64,000 nucleotides of DNA, from contig JBEBRN010000005.1 in assembly GCA_040394775.1 (NCBI GenBank), positions 1 to 64,000 on the forward strand, in the 5' to 3' direction. Source of the DNA: 40-80 sp040394775. GTDB taxonomy: Bacteria; Bacteroidota; Bacteroidia; Flavobacteriales_D; Crocinitomicaceae. Shown here piece after piece: positions 9,097-17,777 of this stretch (the stretch's first letter is position 1; every line of letters begins with the position of its first letter). A program made the translations under genes and the position numbers. The notes beneath the pieces are model-generated. The model did not search any database. It was not told where the DNA came from and saw only the letters and a program-made list of their open reading frames with translations.

Positions 9097-9684
9097 TTGA
9101 TAGTTGACCTCGATATATTGCAACGTTGTGCTAAAAATGACCAAAGAGCCATTAAGCAACTTTATGAACAATGTTTTCATAAGCTGATGCCTTTATGCTT
9201 AAGATATCACGTCAACCAAGAAGATGCAAGGTCTAGTTTGAACATAGCTTTTATGAAGATTATTCAGAATTTACCGACCATGGAATTATCCTCGTTAAAT
9301 TTTAATGCATGGTCAAAACGAATTACTGCTAATACATTGGTAGATGAATATCGAAAGCGAAAACATCAAGATGACCATTATTTAAAAAAAGAAACAGAGA
9401 GGGAATTAGACGTTGCTTCTAATTTAACCACCAACGAAGGATTAGATAACCTAAACTATACCGCTCTTTTGGAACTTATTCACAAGTTACCAGAAAATAC
9501 CCGCGTCGTTTTCAATCTCTTCGTGATTGAAGGATATGCACATAATGAAATTGCCGAAAAATTGGACATACCACTAGGAACTTCTAAATGGCATTTGTCG
9601 AATGCACGGAAATTATTGAAAGAAATGTTAGAAAAAACAACTATAAACACACATCAAAATGAGTTTGTCGGAGAAAGATATTGA
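9097..9684 (+). CDS. ECF-type RNA polymerase sigma-70 factor
   Basis: This is an extracytoplasmic-function sigma factor that directs RNA polymerase to a small regulon. It has sigma region 2 (about residues 8-80, including the A-W-S-K-R-I-T-A-N stretch) and region 4 (about 125-185, with E-G-Y-A-H-N-E-I-A and the helix-turn-helix ending G-T-S-K-W-H-L-S-N-A-R). The frame is open upstream to a TTG at 9040, but the promoter box and the usual N terminus (D-L-D-I-L-Q-R-C) make the TTG at 9097, or a GTG at 9061, more likely. Its end overlaps the next gene by 26 bases. That gene has an anti-sigma-like membrane anchor, so the sigma factor is probably held inactive by its neighbour; this is inference. 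Confidence 0.88.
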   Translation: MIVDLDILQRCAKNDQRAIKQLYEQCFHKLMPLCLRYHVNQEDARSSLNIAFMKIIQNLPTMELSSLNFNAWSKRITANTLVDEYRKRKHQDDHYLKKETERELDVASNLTTNEGLDNLNYTALLELIHKLPENTRVVFNLFVIEGYAHNEIAEKLDIPLGTSKWHLSNARKLLKEMLEKTTINTHQNEFVGERY

Positions 9685-10942
9685 TAAGTTATTTCAGCAA
9701 ATGGATGGAAAAGCTTCTTTAGAATATAAAGACGCCTATTGGACTGAAATGGAACAACTACTGAACACTCAGCAGCGTAAAAAAGGCTTTGTGTGGTGGT
9801 TAAATGGCTGGTTGTTAATTCCTACAGGATTACTTTTAGCTACTGTTGCGGCAATGGGTTTTTCTATGAGGAAAACAGTTGCACATTCTGAAATAGCGAA
9901 AACCGCACCCGTTACTATTGAGTCTGAACTTTTAGTTCAAAATAGTAATATTCCTACTGCAAGTATACATGCGGAAATTTCAAGTCAATCGACCAACCAT
10001 TATTCGACTCCAATCAAGCAACAAGGAAAAACGAATAATAAAGGAAATAATTCGTATGCTAACAACACGCGTCAAAATAGTGAAAACTCAACGCCTCTAA
10101 AAGAAACAAAAGAATTACTAACCAGTACAAATAAATCACCTGAAAAGAATAATTCACATATCACAACAAAAGAAGTAGAGTCTGTAACACTTGACACACC
10201 GGTAGCGTTAGCAATTATAACACCCGTTGAGAAAAATGCCAATCAACTACAAGACAATACGACTATTGAAACAGATGTCGCAACCCAAACCTCTTCGGAA
10301 GAAACCAGTGCTTCAATCTTAGACAAAGGAGATAAAATGAAGCAAAAATGGAGAATGTATATTGGTGGTGGTATAGGAATGTCTAGTAATTTACAAGCTC
10401 CAAAAACACATCAAGGTGCAGGGGTTGTTCGTTTAGAATATGGAATGAACAAAGCATTCAATCGCTTTACTTTTTCATCCGCAATTGCCATCGAAAACAC
10501 ATTTGGTAACTCACTCAGCATCGAAAATAAGTATGTCAGCTACGATTTGAAGCGAAATGACAACAGACAAGTGTATAATTATAACCGATTCACCAACATT
10601 ATGGTTCCTATTCGATTAGGCTACTTTGTTGGAAAAAATCAACGAAGCCACATTCAACTGGTCGCGATGCCATCTTTTACAATCTATAACAATTTAGTTT
10701 ACAAAGAGTTTAGTAATGAAAAACTTGTCGCTAAAGATGAATACTTCAATCAAGACGTTGCATTAAATCGCTTTTTTGTCAACGTTGGAATAGGATACGA
10801 CTTTATGATTACGAATAACTGCTCCCTAGGATTTGAGTACAATAACAACCTTGGATTGAATCGTAAAAAATCATTGTCTAGCTCTTATACCGCAAAGTCT
10901 GACCATCAATTCATTATTCAACTAAGATATTTTATACGATGA
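9659..10942 (+). CDS. Membrane-anchored protein with N-terminal anti-sigma-like region and C-terminal beta-barrel-like domain
   Basis: I do not recognise a named family across the full length. The N-terminal 45 residues are charged and cytoplasmic-like (W-T-E-M-E-Q-L-L), followed by one transmembrane helix at about 46-68, a 150-residue Ser/Thr/Asn/Gln-rich linker, and from about residue 230 a PorT-type outer-membrane-barrel-like domain (alternating strands, G-Y-F-V-G-K-N, ending R-Y-F-I-R). It overlaps the ECF sigma gene by 26 bases and the next lipoprotein gene by 4, indicating translational coupling. The placement and the inner-membrane helix suggest an anti-sigma factor that also carries an envelope domain. 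A helix and a barrel in one chain could bridge both membranes or could mean the barrel-like domain is periplasmic. Function unproven. Confidence 0.65.
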   Translation: MSLSEKDIDKLFQQMDGKASLEYKDAYWTEMEQLLNTQQRKKGFVWWLNGWLLIPTGLLLATVAAMGFSMRKTVAHSEIAKTAPVTIESELLVQNSNIPTASIHAEISSQSTNHYSTPIKQQGKTNNKGNNSYANNTRQNSENSTPLKETKELLTSTNKSPEKNNSHITTKEVESVTLDTPVALAIITPVEKNANQLQDNTTIETDVATQTSSEETSASILDKGDKMKQKWRMYIGGGIGMSSNLQAPKTHQGAGVVRLEYGMNKAFNRFTFSSAIAIENTFGNSLSIENKYVSYDLKRNDNRQVYNYNRFTNIMVPIRLGYFVGKNQRSHIQLVAMPSFTIYNNLVYKEFSNEKLVAKDEYFNQDVALNRFFVNVGIGYDFMITNNCSLGFEYNNNLGLNRKKSLSSSYTAKSDHQFIIQLRYFIR

Positions 10943-12009
10943 AAAAAAGTGTTTTTATTTATATCATCCTTCCGCTTTTGATACTTTCATGTACCAAGCA
11001 CGAAGTGATTCCTATTCAGCAAACAAATTCACCTGAATTTAATGCGGAATTGACATTTGGTGGGGAAACAAAACGTTTTGTCGCAGGAGAAGACGAATGC
11101 GTTTTAACTCCTCTAACAACGAAAGATTATGGTATTTTCAGAATGCAGACTATTTTTAATAAAGGAAATGAACAATTGTTCTTTAGCATCAATGATGGAG
11201 ATTTTCAAAACAATATATCTTTCCAAGATAAACTGAAAGCTATTGCTTCAAATGGATTAAAATTCTCCAACTTCAATTCAATAGCGTTAGCCTATTCGCT
11301 GGATTCGATTAAACAGTTTTTAGGAGGTGATGATGTTGACTTATACATTAATAATCAACTTTTAGAATCCGATAATTACACCTTTCCATCTTCCGGAATT
11401 TACACTTTAGATGTTGTCAAGGTTATTGATGGAAAATCATTTAAAATAAGTAACGATTGGTATGTTGGTTTCAAAAATCCATTTGGTAACTTAACCTTTG
11501 ACTACAATACAACCAGTCACCAATTGACTGCTAATATTGTAAATGAATCTACTACTAAAATAGCAGTTAAATGGTATTTAAACGATGTATTGACTAGTGA
11601 AGAAAACACCTTAATATCGAACGATAATTTAACGGCAACTACGAAAATAAAAGCCGTTGTTAGTTATCAAGGAGTCTCCAAAAGCTTTGAAGGGTTAATT
11701 GACTTGAACCAAGCTACTAATCAGGTGGACGATATTAAAAAATACAGCTATTTGCTTCAAAATGGCGAGAATCCAGATGATTTACGCATCCGCTTAAAAT
11801 TGGTGCAAGATAATCAAACGTGGCTTGTAGTTCCCAATAACGATGGTTACTTTTCTATAAAAGATATTCATTTTTATAAGAAAATGGATGGAAAAGATAT
11901 TTACTTATTGGAAGGAGAGACAAGCGATATCCTAATGAGAAACACATCTACAAATGAAGAAAAGACAGCTCGATTAAAAATAAAAGGCGGTTTTGAATTT
12001 CCTTATTAA
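10939..12009 (+). CDS. Lipoprotein of unknown function in the sigma-factor operon
   Basis: No family recognised. The 356-residue protein starts with a classic lipoprotein signal peptide: two lysines, a hydrophobic stretch and the lipobox L-L-I-L-S-C with lipidated C18, so it should sit in the periplasmic face of a membrane or on the surface. The remainder is rich in beta-strand patterns, with two Ig-like or cadherin-like stretches around residues 185-255 (F-D-Y-N-T-T-S-H-Q-L-T-A, then a second one). Its ATG overlaps the stop of the preceding gene (ATGA). It is probably the third member of the unit controlled by the ECF sigma factor and could be a sensor or target at the envelope; that role is inference. 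Confidence 0.7.
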   Translation: MKKSVFIYIILPLLILSCTKHEVIPIQQTNSPEFNAELTFGGETKRFVAGEDECVLTPLTTKDYGIFRMQTIFNKGNEQLFFSINDGDFQNNISFQDKLKAIASNGLKFSNFNSIALAYSLDSIKQFLGGDDVDLYINNQLLESDNYTFPSSGIYTLDVVKVIDGKSFKISNDWYVGFKNPFGNLTFDYNTTSHQLTANIVNESTTKIAVKWYLNDVLTSEENTLISNDNLTATTKIKAVVSYQGVSKSFEGLIDLNQATNQVDDIKKYSYLLQNGENPDDLRIRLKLVQDNQTWLVVPNNDGYFSIKDIHFYKKMDGKDIYLLEGETSDILMRNTSTNEEKTARLKIKGGFEFPY

Positions 12010-12058
12010 AAAAAAAAGTAATTTTAAACCCAATAATCTAAAGTTAAACTTCGAACCT

Positions 12059-13141
12059 ATGAAAAGAAATTACTTAATCGTTTGTCTTTTATTGTCCACA
12101 CAAATCATTAATGCGCAAATTGAGTTAAATCAAGAAAATTTCGCAACCCTTGGAGATAAGGAAAGAATGTCATCAGCAACAATAGCTTCAGAAGTGGATT
12201 TAAATACAGGAGCAGGGTATTTTTGGGATTTCTCTCATCTAACCCCTGAAAGTCAAGTATTAGAAGAATACAAACCAATTTCAGATTTAGGACAATTAGC
12301 AGGTTTTCAGTTTGGTAATTTTTCCCCTGATAAATATAAAGCTACTTATCACATTATCAATCCAGATGTTCCTTTACAATATTTACCGTCTTTCTTACCA
12401 ATTCAATTCTCCGATTATAACAATTTGATGAAATTGTCTGAAGACTCTTTAAGTTTAGTTGGCTTATCAGTTAATATCAATGGACAAGCACTCCCTATTC
12501 GTTACTCAGAAATTGAAACACAATATTATTTCCCCGTTAAATATGGTGATCACTATACAACTCATGGCCGTTTTGACCAAGATATGAATCCTATGGTAGA
12601 TGCTCAATGGAGACAAAAAAGAGAACATGAAGTAACAGTTGATGGATGGGGAAAAGTCTTTACACCAATCGGAAGTTTTGATTGTTTACGCATCAAGCAT
12701 ATCGTTGTTGAACAAGATTCTATCTACGCTTCAGTAAGTGGATTTGGGGCTTGGCTACCTTTAAATGTTCCGAAACAAATAATTTATGAATGGAGAACAC
12801 TTGAAGAAGGAAGCCCTGTTGTAAGAATTAAAGCAAATATTCAAGGAAATAATGAAAATGTGACTGCTATCGAATACAGAGATAATGTCGTTTTTGTTGG
12901 AGTAGATGAGTTGAAAGACAATATCTCATTGACAGTTTACCCTAATCCAGTTTTTACTGCGATGCATGTAAATACCAATTATAGCTTTGAAAGTTACGCT
13001 ATTTACAGTGTAGATGGAAAAATAGTACAAACGGGTATCTTTAGCTCTTCTATTGATTGCTCTCAACTACAAAAAGGGGCTTACACATTGAGATTATCTG
13101 GGAAAGATAACGTCGCGTCGAAAGCATTTGTTAAACAATAA
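12059..13141 (+). CDS. Secreted protein with C-terminal T9SS sorting domain
   Basis: The frame is open from 11993, but the signal peptide begins at the ATG at 12059 (M-K-R-N-Y-L-I-V, cleavage after N-A-Q near residue 20). The 361-residue protein has an unrecognised beta-rich body and, from about residue 285, a type A T9SS sorting domain: V-Y-P-N-P, then I-Y-S-V-D-G-K and a terminal L-Q-K-G-A-Y-T-L-R. It should be exported by Sec, then taken across the outer membrane by T9SS and attached to the surface or released. It follows the lipoprotein gene by 49 bases and may be the last gene of the sigma-factor unit. The body contains a D-C-L-R-I-K-H region typical of uncharacterised Bacteroidota surface proteins; function unknown. 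Confidence 0.85.
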   Translation: MKRNYLIVCLLLSTQIINAQIELNQENFATLGDKERMSSATIASEVDLNTGAGYFWDFSHLTPESQVLEEYKPISDLGQLAGFQFGNFSPDKYKATYHIINPDVPLQYLPSFLPIQFSDYNNLMKLSEDSLSLVGLSVNINGQALPIRYSEIETQYYFPVKYGDHYTTHGRFDQDMNPMVDAQWRQKREHEVTVDGWGKVFTPIGSFDCLRIKHIVVEQDSIYASVSGFGAWLPLNVPKQIIYEWRTLEEGSPVVRIKANIQGNNENVTAIEYRDNVVFVGVDELKDNISLTVYPNPVFTAMHVNTNYSFESYAIYSVDGKIVQTGIFSSSIDCSQLQKGAYTLRLSGKDNVASKAFVKQ

Positions 13142-13145
13142 GAAA

Positions 13146-14582
13146 TTATTCTTCCACTTTACTTTTGAGTACTCCGACAATACTTGTCGTTAATAGTTCG
13201 TCTCCTTCTTTTGGATAATTTTCCTTTGATAATATTTTACCGTTAAACAATGTAATAGTGTACCCTTTTTTTAAGGTATTATCTGGATGAACTAACTTAA
13301 TCGTTGTTTCTATTTGAGCAAGTACTTTAGAGGCATTATCTGTTATTTTTGAAACGTTATTCAGTAATAAAACACGATAATCCTGTAAATAGATATCCTT
13401 TTCAAGTATATATTTCGTACTAATAACTGCTAATTTTTGTTGTTCATGCTGAAGTGTATTTGTGGTGATTCGATACTGTGTCTTTATGTTGGAACGAAAG
13501 TTATGTGCCTGACTTCTTAAACTCACCCAATTTGTTTTTTGTACATTATTTGCATTGCGTGCGAGATCTGTTCGCTGTTGACGCCACGATTGTTTATTTG
13601 AAATGATACACGACGCAGAAGCGTTTCTGAAAACACGAGATTCATTCAATAATGTTTTTTTGGTATTTGATAATACGTAATACGTTTCCTCTACTATCAA
13701 TCGCTTCATTTCTACCACTGACCTATCGAATTGATGAAAAATATCGACGAAAAAGATAGCTAGTTCAGTTGGTGTGATAGCACTTCGATACGCAATCATT
13801 TCAGCAACAGTAAGATTGGTCGAATGTCCAATTCCAGTGAGAACAGGTAATGGGAAATTGGTAATTGCTTCACACAGATTGTAATTATTGTAGCAGGACA
13901 TTCCTACTTCACCACCACCACCCCTCACAATAACAACAGCATCAAAAAAAGAATGATATTTTTTTATGCGTTCTAATTGCTGTAAAATTGTTTCAATTGC
14001 TCCATCACCACTAAGCGTTGCTGGAAAAAGTTTCGTGTTAAATCCATAGCCATAAGCGTTACCATTTAGAACCGTCAAGAAGTCCGAAAGTCCTTTACTA
14101 GATTCCACAGATATAATGGCAATATTCTTTGGCAATAGCGGTAATTTTAACTGTTGGTTTCTGGTCAGTAACCCTTTTTCTTTTAACTTTTTAAGTGTTT
14201 CTTCCCGTTCTTTATGCAGTTCACCCAAAGTATAGTTCGGATCGATGTCCACAATTTCCAATCCCATTCCATATATCGGATGAAAATTCACCCTAACCTG
14301 AAAAAGTAATGTCAATCCATCGCGAAGAGGCTCCTTGACTGTTTCTTCGAAGCGGATTCGTATATTCGTAAAGTTATTTTTCCAAATCGTACCACGCATT
14401 TCAGCGACAATCTCCCCATTTTCCTTGTGGACTAACTCTGGATAACAATGTCCCTTCACCGTTTGATTCAACTTGTGCATTTCTGCCTTGACCCAATAGG
14501 CGTTATGGTACACATTCTTAATGGCTCGCTGAATAGACGAAGTTAATTCTAATAAAGTAAATGTTTTTCTCTCTGTGCTCAT
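13146..14582 (-). CDS. xseA: Exodeoxyribonuclease VII large subunit
   Basis: XseA is the catalytic subunit of exonuclease VII, which degrades single-stranded DNA into oligonucleotides in recombination and repair. The 478 residues show an N-terminal OB-fold (V-K-A-E-M-H-K-L-N at about residue 28), the catalytic region with K-N-I-A-I-I-S, the D-A-V-V-I-V-R-G-G-G-G motif near residue 220, G-I-G-H-S-T-N-L-T-V-A, and the coiled-coil C-terminal half. Length is slightly above the typical 450. The small-subunit gene xseB, usually adjacent, is not visible downstream, where the gene converges on the T9SS cargo gene with only 4 bases between them. The partner must be encoded elsewhere or be missed because it is short. 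Confidence 0.94.
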   Translation of the reverse strand: MSTERKTFTLLELTSSIQRAIKNVYHNAYWVKAEMHKLNQTVKGHCYPELVHKENGEIVAEMRGTIWKNNFTNIRIRFEETVKEPLRDGLTLLFQVRVNFHPIYGMGLEIVDIDPNYTLGELHKEREETLKKLKEKGLLTRNQQLKLPLLPKNIAIISVESSKGLSDFLTVLNGNAYGYGFNTKLFPATLSGDGAIETILQQLERIKKYHSFFDAVVIVRGGGGEVGMSCYNNYNLCEAITNFPLPVLTGIGHSTNLTVAEMIAYRSAITPTELAIFFVDIFHQFDRSVVEMKRLIVEETYYVLSNTKKTLLNESRVFRNASASCIISNKQSWRQQRTDLARNANNVQKTNWVSLRSQAHNFRSNIKTQYRITTNTLQHEQQKLAVISTKYILEKDIYLQDYRVLLLNNVSKITDNASKVLAQIETTIKLVHPDNTLKKGYTITLFNGKILSKENYPKEGDELLTTSIVGVLKSKVEE

Positions 14583-14722
14583 GAAGAACTAAAGGTAAGT
14601 AGAATTCAATTAAAAGCGAATTTAAAGTCTTTTATTTTATTCAAACAAACACTCCTTACATCCAATAAATTAAATTAAATGTCGTTTACAGCTAAAGCTT
14701 CAACTAAAAAGATAAAAATTCA

Positions 14723-14730
14723 TAACTTTG
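14723..14730 (+). promoter_or_regulatory. -7 promoter box TAACTTTG before the barrel-waaA pair
   Basis: This is a perfect TAnnTTTG box ending five bases before the ATG at 14735, the same spacing as at 3126 and 4290. It leaves no room for a leader, so a leaderless mRNA is implied. Confidence 0.5.
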
Positions 14731-14734
14731 GCCC

Positions 14735-15493
14735 ATGAAAGTGAACTTTCTTATAGCAAGTCTATTTGTTTATTGTTTAGGATTCTCTCAAGTTGAAGAA
14801 GAGAAAAATAATTCAGTATCCTCTTTTTTAATTAGCGCTCATTACGCTCCTAGTTTTGCATTAGGCGATTTACAACAGCGGTATAGCTTTCTCAACCACA
14901 TTGGTGCTGGAGTGTCTTACAAGTTAAATTCCAATTGGATATTTGGTGTAGATGGAAGTTTCATTTTTGGTAATCGCACCAAATTCACGGGGTTATTTGA
15001 TAACTTAGTAGATAGTCATGGAAATATATCGGATGTAAATGGAGATGTCGGTATTGTACTAGCAAATCCAAGAGGGCTTACCTTTAATGTGCATGTTGGG
15101 AAAATCTTCCCTGTCTCAAAATCAAATCCAAATTCTGGAATTTTTGTGCGAGTTAGTGGTGGTTATTTACAGCATAAACTGAACATTGAAACTCGTGATC
15201 ATATCATACCTTCGTTAGAGAAAGAATACCGCAAAGGCTATGACCGTTTTTCTTCTGGTTTAGCTTCTGAACAATTATTAGGATATCTTTTCATTGGCAA
15301 CAACGAATTTGTCAACTTTTACGCTGGAGCATTTATCCAAGAAGGTTTCACGGTAAATCGACGTAATTTGAATTATGACCAACCTACAGTTCCTGTTGAC
15401 AAAAGCCTTCGTTTAGATATGATGGTTGGAATTAAAGTAGCTTGGATTTTCCTTGCGAATGCCAATCGCTCTAGAAATTATTATACCAAATAA
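14735..15493 (+). CDS. Outer membrane beta-barrel protein of unknown function
   Basis: The protein has a signal peptide (M-K-V-N-F-L-I-A..., cleavage near G-F-S-Q at residue 19) and about 230 residues of alternating amphipathic strands with aromatic girdles, typical of small Bacteroidota outer membrane barrels. I recognise no named family. It lies three bases before waaA and shares its promoter, so it may serve lipopolysaccharide or outer membrane assembly. I recall a barrel gene of this kind beside kdtA/waaA in other Flavobacteriales, but this rests on memory and was not checked. It has no T9SS sorting domain. Confidence 0.75.
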   Translation: MKVNFLIASLFVYCLGFSQVEEEKNNSVSSFLISAHYAPSFALGDLQQRYSFLNHIGAGVSYKLNSNWIFGVDGSFIFGNRTKFTGLFDNLVDSHGNISDVNGDVGIVLANPRGLTFNVHVGKIFPVSKSNPNSGIFVRVSGGYLQHKLNIETRDHIIPSLEKEYRKGYDRFSSGLASEQLLGYLFIGNNEFVNFYAGAFIQEGFTVNRRNLNYDQPTVPVDKSLRLDMMVGIKVAWIFLANANRSRNYYTK

Positions 15494-15496
15494 TAC

Positions 15497-16702
15497 ATGA
15501 GAATCTTTCATACACTTAGTGTTATTTTGTATGGAGGAATCATTTTTCTGCTACAACCCTTCCATGAAAAAGCACGGAAATGGTGGAAAGGACGACAAGG
15601 TTTTTGGGCGCAACTTCCTACCAATATTCCAACAAAAAATGTCGTATGGTTTCACTGCGCTTCTTTAGGAGAATTCGATCAAGGTATTCCTGTGATGCAA
15701 GCACTAAAAGAAAGAGACCCTTCTATTTTCATCATCGTCACGTTCTTCTCTCCTTCGGGAATGGAACATTATCACAAACGCAATCATCCAGCAGATTGGG
15801 TAGGTTATTTACCGCTCCCAACACCTTCAAACGCTCGTCGATTTATAACGTATTTCCATCCTAAATTAGTGTTCTTCGTGAAATATGAGTTTTGGGAACA
15901 TTATCTTTCAGAAGCAAAGAAAAATAACGCAAAAATCTACTGTATATCTGCCAATTTTCGCAAAAATCATCGTTTTTTTGGTGCTTTTAAATCGCTCTTC
16001 GCTCCTACTCTTTTTCTATTTGACAAAATCTTCGTTCAGAATGAAACATCTTTACTGTTGTTAGAAAAAATTCAATATCCAAATGGTATTTTAGCCGGAG
16101 ACACACGTATCGATAGAGTTTTAGATAACAAAGCGATGGTAAAGAAAGACGAATTAGTTGAAGCTTTTTTAGCAGATGAAAAGGCAATTATTTTAGGAAG
16201 TAGTTGGCCCATTGGAGAACAGCTCTGGAAAGAGTATATCAAAAGTCATCCTGAGCATAAATTCATCATTGCTCCTCATGATATTTCAGAAAAACACCTT
16301 ACTTCAATTTTAGAAATGTATCCTCAAGCGGTTCGATATACCCAAAATTCGGTTGTCAAATCCAACATATTGATAATTGATTGCATCGGGAAATTATCCA
16401 ATCTATATCAATATGCATCGTTAGCCTATATTGGAGGAGGATTTACAGGGAAATTACACAACATACTAGAAGCAGCAGTATTTAACATTCCCGTTCTAAT
16501 CGGACCTAAGCATCACCGATTTCCAGAAGCACAATACTTAATAGATAAAGGCATCGTTGCGATTATAACTTCCTCTGTTGATGTTCAAAAGAAGATTGAA
16601 ACAATGCACCAACAACAGGAAATGATTGAGAAAGAAGCGACTTCTTTTTTTGCTGATAATAAGAATGTAGCCACTAAAATTGTGGATGAAATTTTCAGTT
16701 AA
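15497..16702 (+). CDS. waaA: 3-deoxy-D-manno-octulosonic acid (Kdo) transferase
   Basis: WaaA (KdtA) attaches Kdo from CMP-Kdo to lipid A precursor at the inner membrane, the step that starts the LPS core. The 401-residue protein has an N-terminal membrane anchor (residues 5-20), the catalytic glutamate motif H-C-A-S-L-G-E-F, and the GT-B C-terminal nucleotide-binding region with G-G-G-F-T-G-K-L-H-N-I-L-E-A and G-P-K-H-H-R-F. It is the second gene of a two-gene unit after the barrel protein. Length is slightly below the E. coli enzyme (425), normal for this phylum. No other Kdo genes are close. Confidence 0.95.
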   Translation: MRIFHTLSVILYGGIIFLLQPFHEKARKWWKGRQGFWAQLPTNIPTKNVVWFHCASLGEFDQGIPVMQALKERDPSIFIIVTFFSPSGMEHYHKRNHPADWVGYLPLPTPSNARRFITYFHPKLVFFVKYEFWEHYLSEAKKNNAKIYCISANFRKNHRFFGAFKSLFAPTLFLFDKIFVQNETSLLLLEKIQYPNGILAGDTRIDRVLDNKAMVKKDELVEAFLADEKAIILGSSWPIGEQLWKEYIKSHPEHKFIIAPHDISEKHLTSILEMYPQAVRYTQNSVVKSNILIIDCIGKLSNLYQYASLAYIGGGFTGKLHNILEAAVFNIPVLIGPKHHRFPEAQYLIDKGIVAIITSSVDVQKKIETMHQQQEMIEKEATSFFADNKNVATKIVDEIFS

Positions 16703-16871
16703 ATCACCCCATTAGAATATTTAACACTAAAATAAATAACACATCAGCGTTATTTATAATCACTCTAAATAACAGTGCTTTTAAATGATTAAATCACTGT
16801 ATATCTGACCATTGAGAATACTATCATACAGATTAAACATTCCTTGACATCTTCTATCAAAAAACAAAATG

Positions 16872-16879
16872 TAAATTTG
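16872..16879 (+). promoter_or_regulatory. -7 promoter box TAAATTTG before the cytochrome oxidase cluster
   Basis: This is a perfect TAnnTTTG box with a TTG at 16844-16846, about 25 bases upstream (a long spacer). Transcription would begin near 16884, which excludes the GTG at 16879 as the start of cyoE and points to the GTG at 16891 or 16915. Confidence 0.5.
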
Positions 16880-16890
16880 TGCATTGCTAT

Positions 16891-17775
16891 GTGTCAGAAT
16901 TAAAGTCTATATCAGTGATTCAAAAAATAAAGGACTATTTATTATTTACAAAGTTTAGGTTATCATTTACTGTTGTATTGTCGGCAGTTCTTGGATATTT
17001 CTTTGTGGCGGAACAAGAATGGGTTTGGAGAGATTTATTACTTATTTCTGTTGGAGGATCCTTATTAACGTGTGCTTCTATCGGTTCTAATCAAATTTGG
17101 GAACGCAACTTTGATAAACAGATGAACCGTACCAAAAACCGTCCTTTACCGAGCGGAAGAATGTCTTTAACAGAAGCCTATATAGCAGTTTCAATATTCT
17201 TAATCGGTGGTTTATCATTACTATTCTTATTAAATTACAAGACATTTTTATTAGGTGTTCTAGCGTATGTTTCATATGCTTTTATGTACACACCAATGAA
17301 AAGACATACTCCTTGGGCAGTGTTTATGGGAGCTATTCCTGGAGCATTACCTCCATTAATGGGTGCCGTAGCCTTCACAGGTAACTTTACTTTTGAAACA
17401 GGTATTTTATTTTTCATCCAATTTGTATGGCAATTCCCTCATTTCTGGGCAATTGCATGGGTGGCACATGACGATTATGAGCGAGGTGGTTTCAGTTTAC
17501 TACCTTTAAAATCCAATAAATCGAAAGGTTCAGCCAGTTTAATTGTTTTATATTCCATTTTCTTAATTCCATTCACACTGATTCCATGGGTCGTAGGAAT
17601 GACAGGAACTTGGTCTTTGGTAGTTGGAGGATTGATGTCAGTACTTTTCTTCTTATCAGCTTATAAACTTTACTTAACATTAGATAATAAAGACGCAAAA
17701 ATTTGTATGTTTGCTTCGTTTATATATTTACCCGTAGTACAATTAGTATTAGTTTTAGATAAAATTCCTCAATAA
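16891..17775 (+). CDS. cyoE: Protoheme IX farnesyltransferase (heme O synthase)
   Basis: CyoE (CtaB) farnesylates heme B to heme O in the membrane, needed for heme-copper oxidases. It has eight to nine membrane helices. The UbiA-family motifs are N-Q-I-W-E-R-N-F-D-K near residue 70, followed by N-R-T-K-N-R-P-L-P-S-G-R, and H-D-D-Y-E-R-G-G-F-S-L-L-P in the second half. The usual first N-D pair is N-Q here, a conservative change. No ATG is near: GTG codons occur at 16879, 16891 and 16915. The promoter box ending at 16879 argues for 16891 or 16915; I chose 16891. It heads a five-gene cluster with COX III, COX III, COX IV and SCO in the order I know from Flavobacteriales. Confidence 0.95.
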   Translation: MSELKSISVIQKIKDYLLFTKFRLSFTVVLSAVLGYFFVAEQEWVWRDLLLISVGGSLLTCASIGSNQIWERNFDKQMNRTKNRPLPSGRMSLTEAYIAVSIFLIGGLSLLFLLNYKTFLLGVLAYVSYAFMYTPMKRHTPWAVFMGAIPGALPPLMGAVAFTGNFTFETGILFFIQFVWQFPHFWAIAWVAHDDYERGGFSLLPLKSNKSKGSASLIVLYSIFLIPFTLIPWVVGMTGTWSLVVGGLMSVLFFLSAYKLYLTLDNKDAKICMFASFIYLPVVQLVLVLDKIPQ

Positions 17776-17777
17776 GT

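Noticed and set aside
13142..13145. Search for xseB next to xseA
   Set aside because: Only four bases separate xseA from the convergent gene, so no small-subunit gene fits here.
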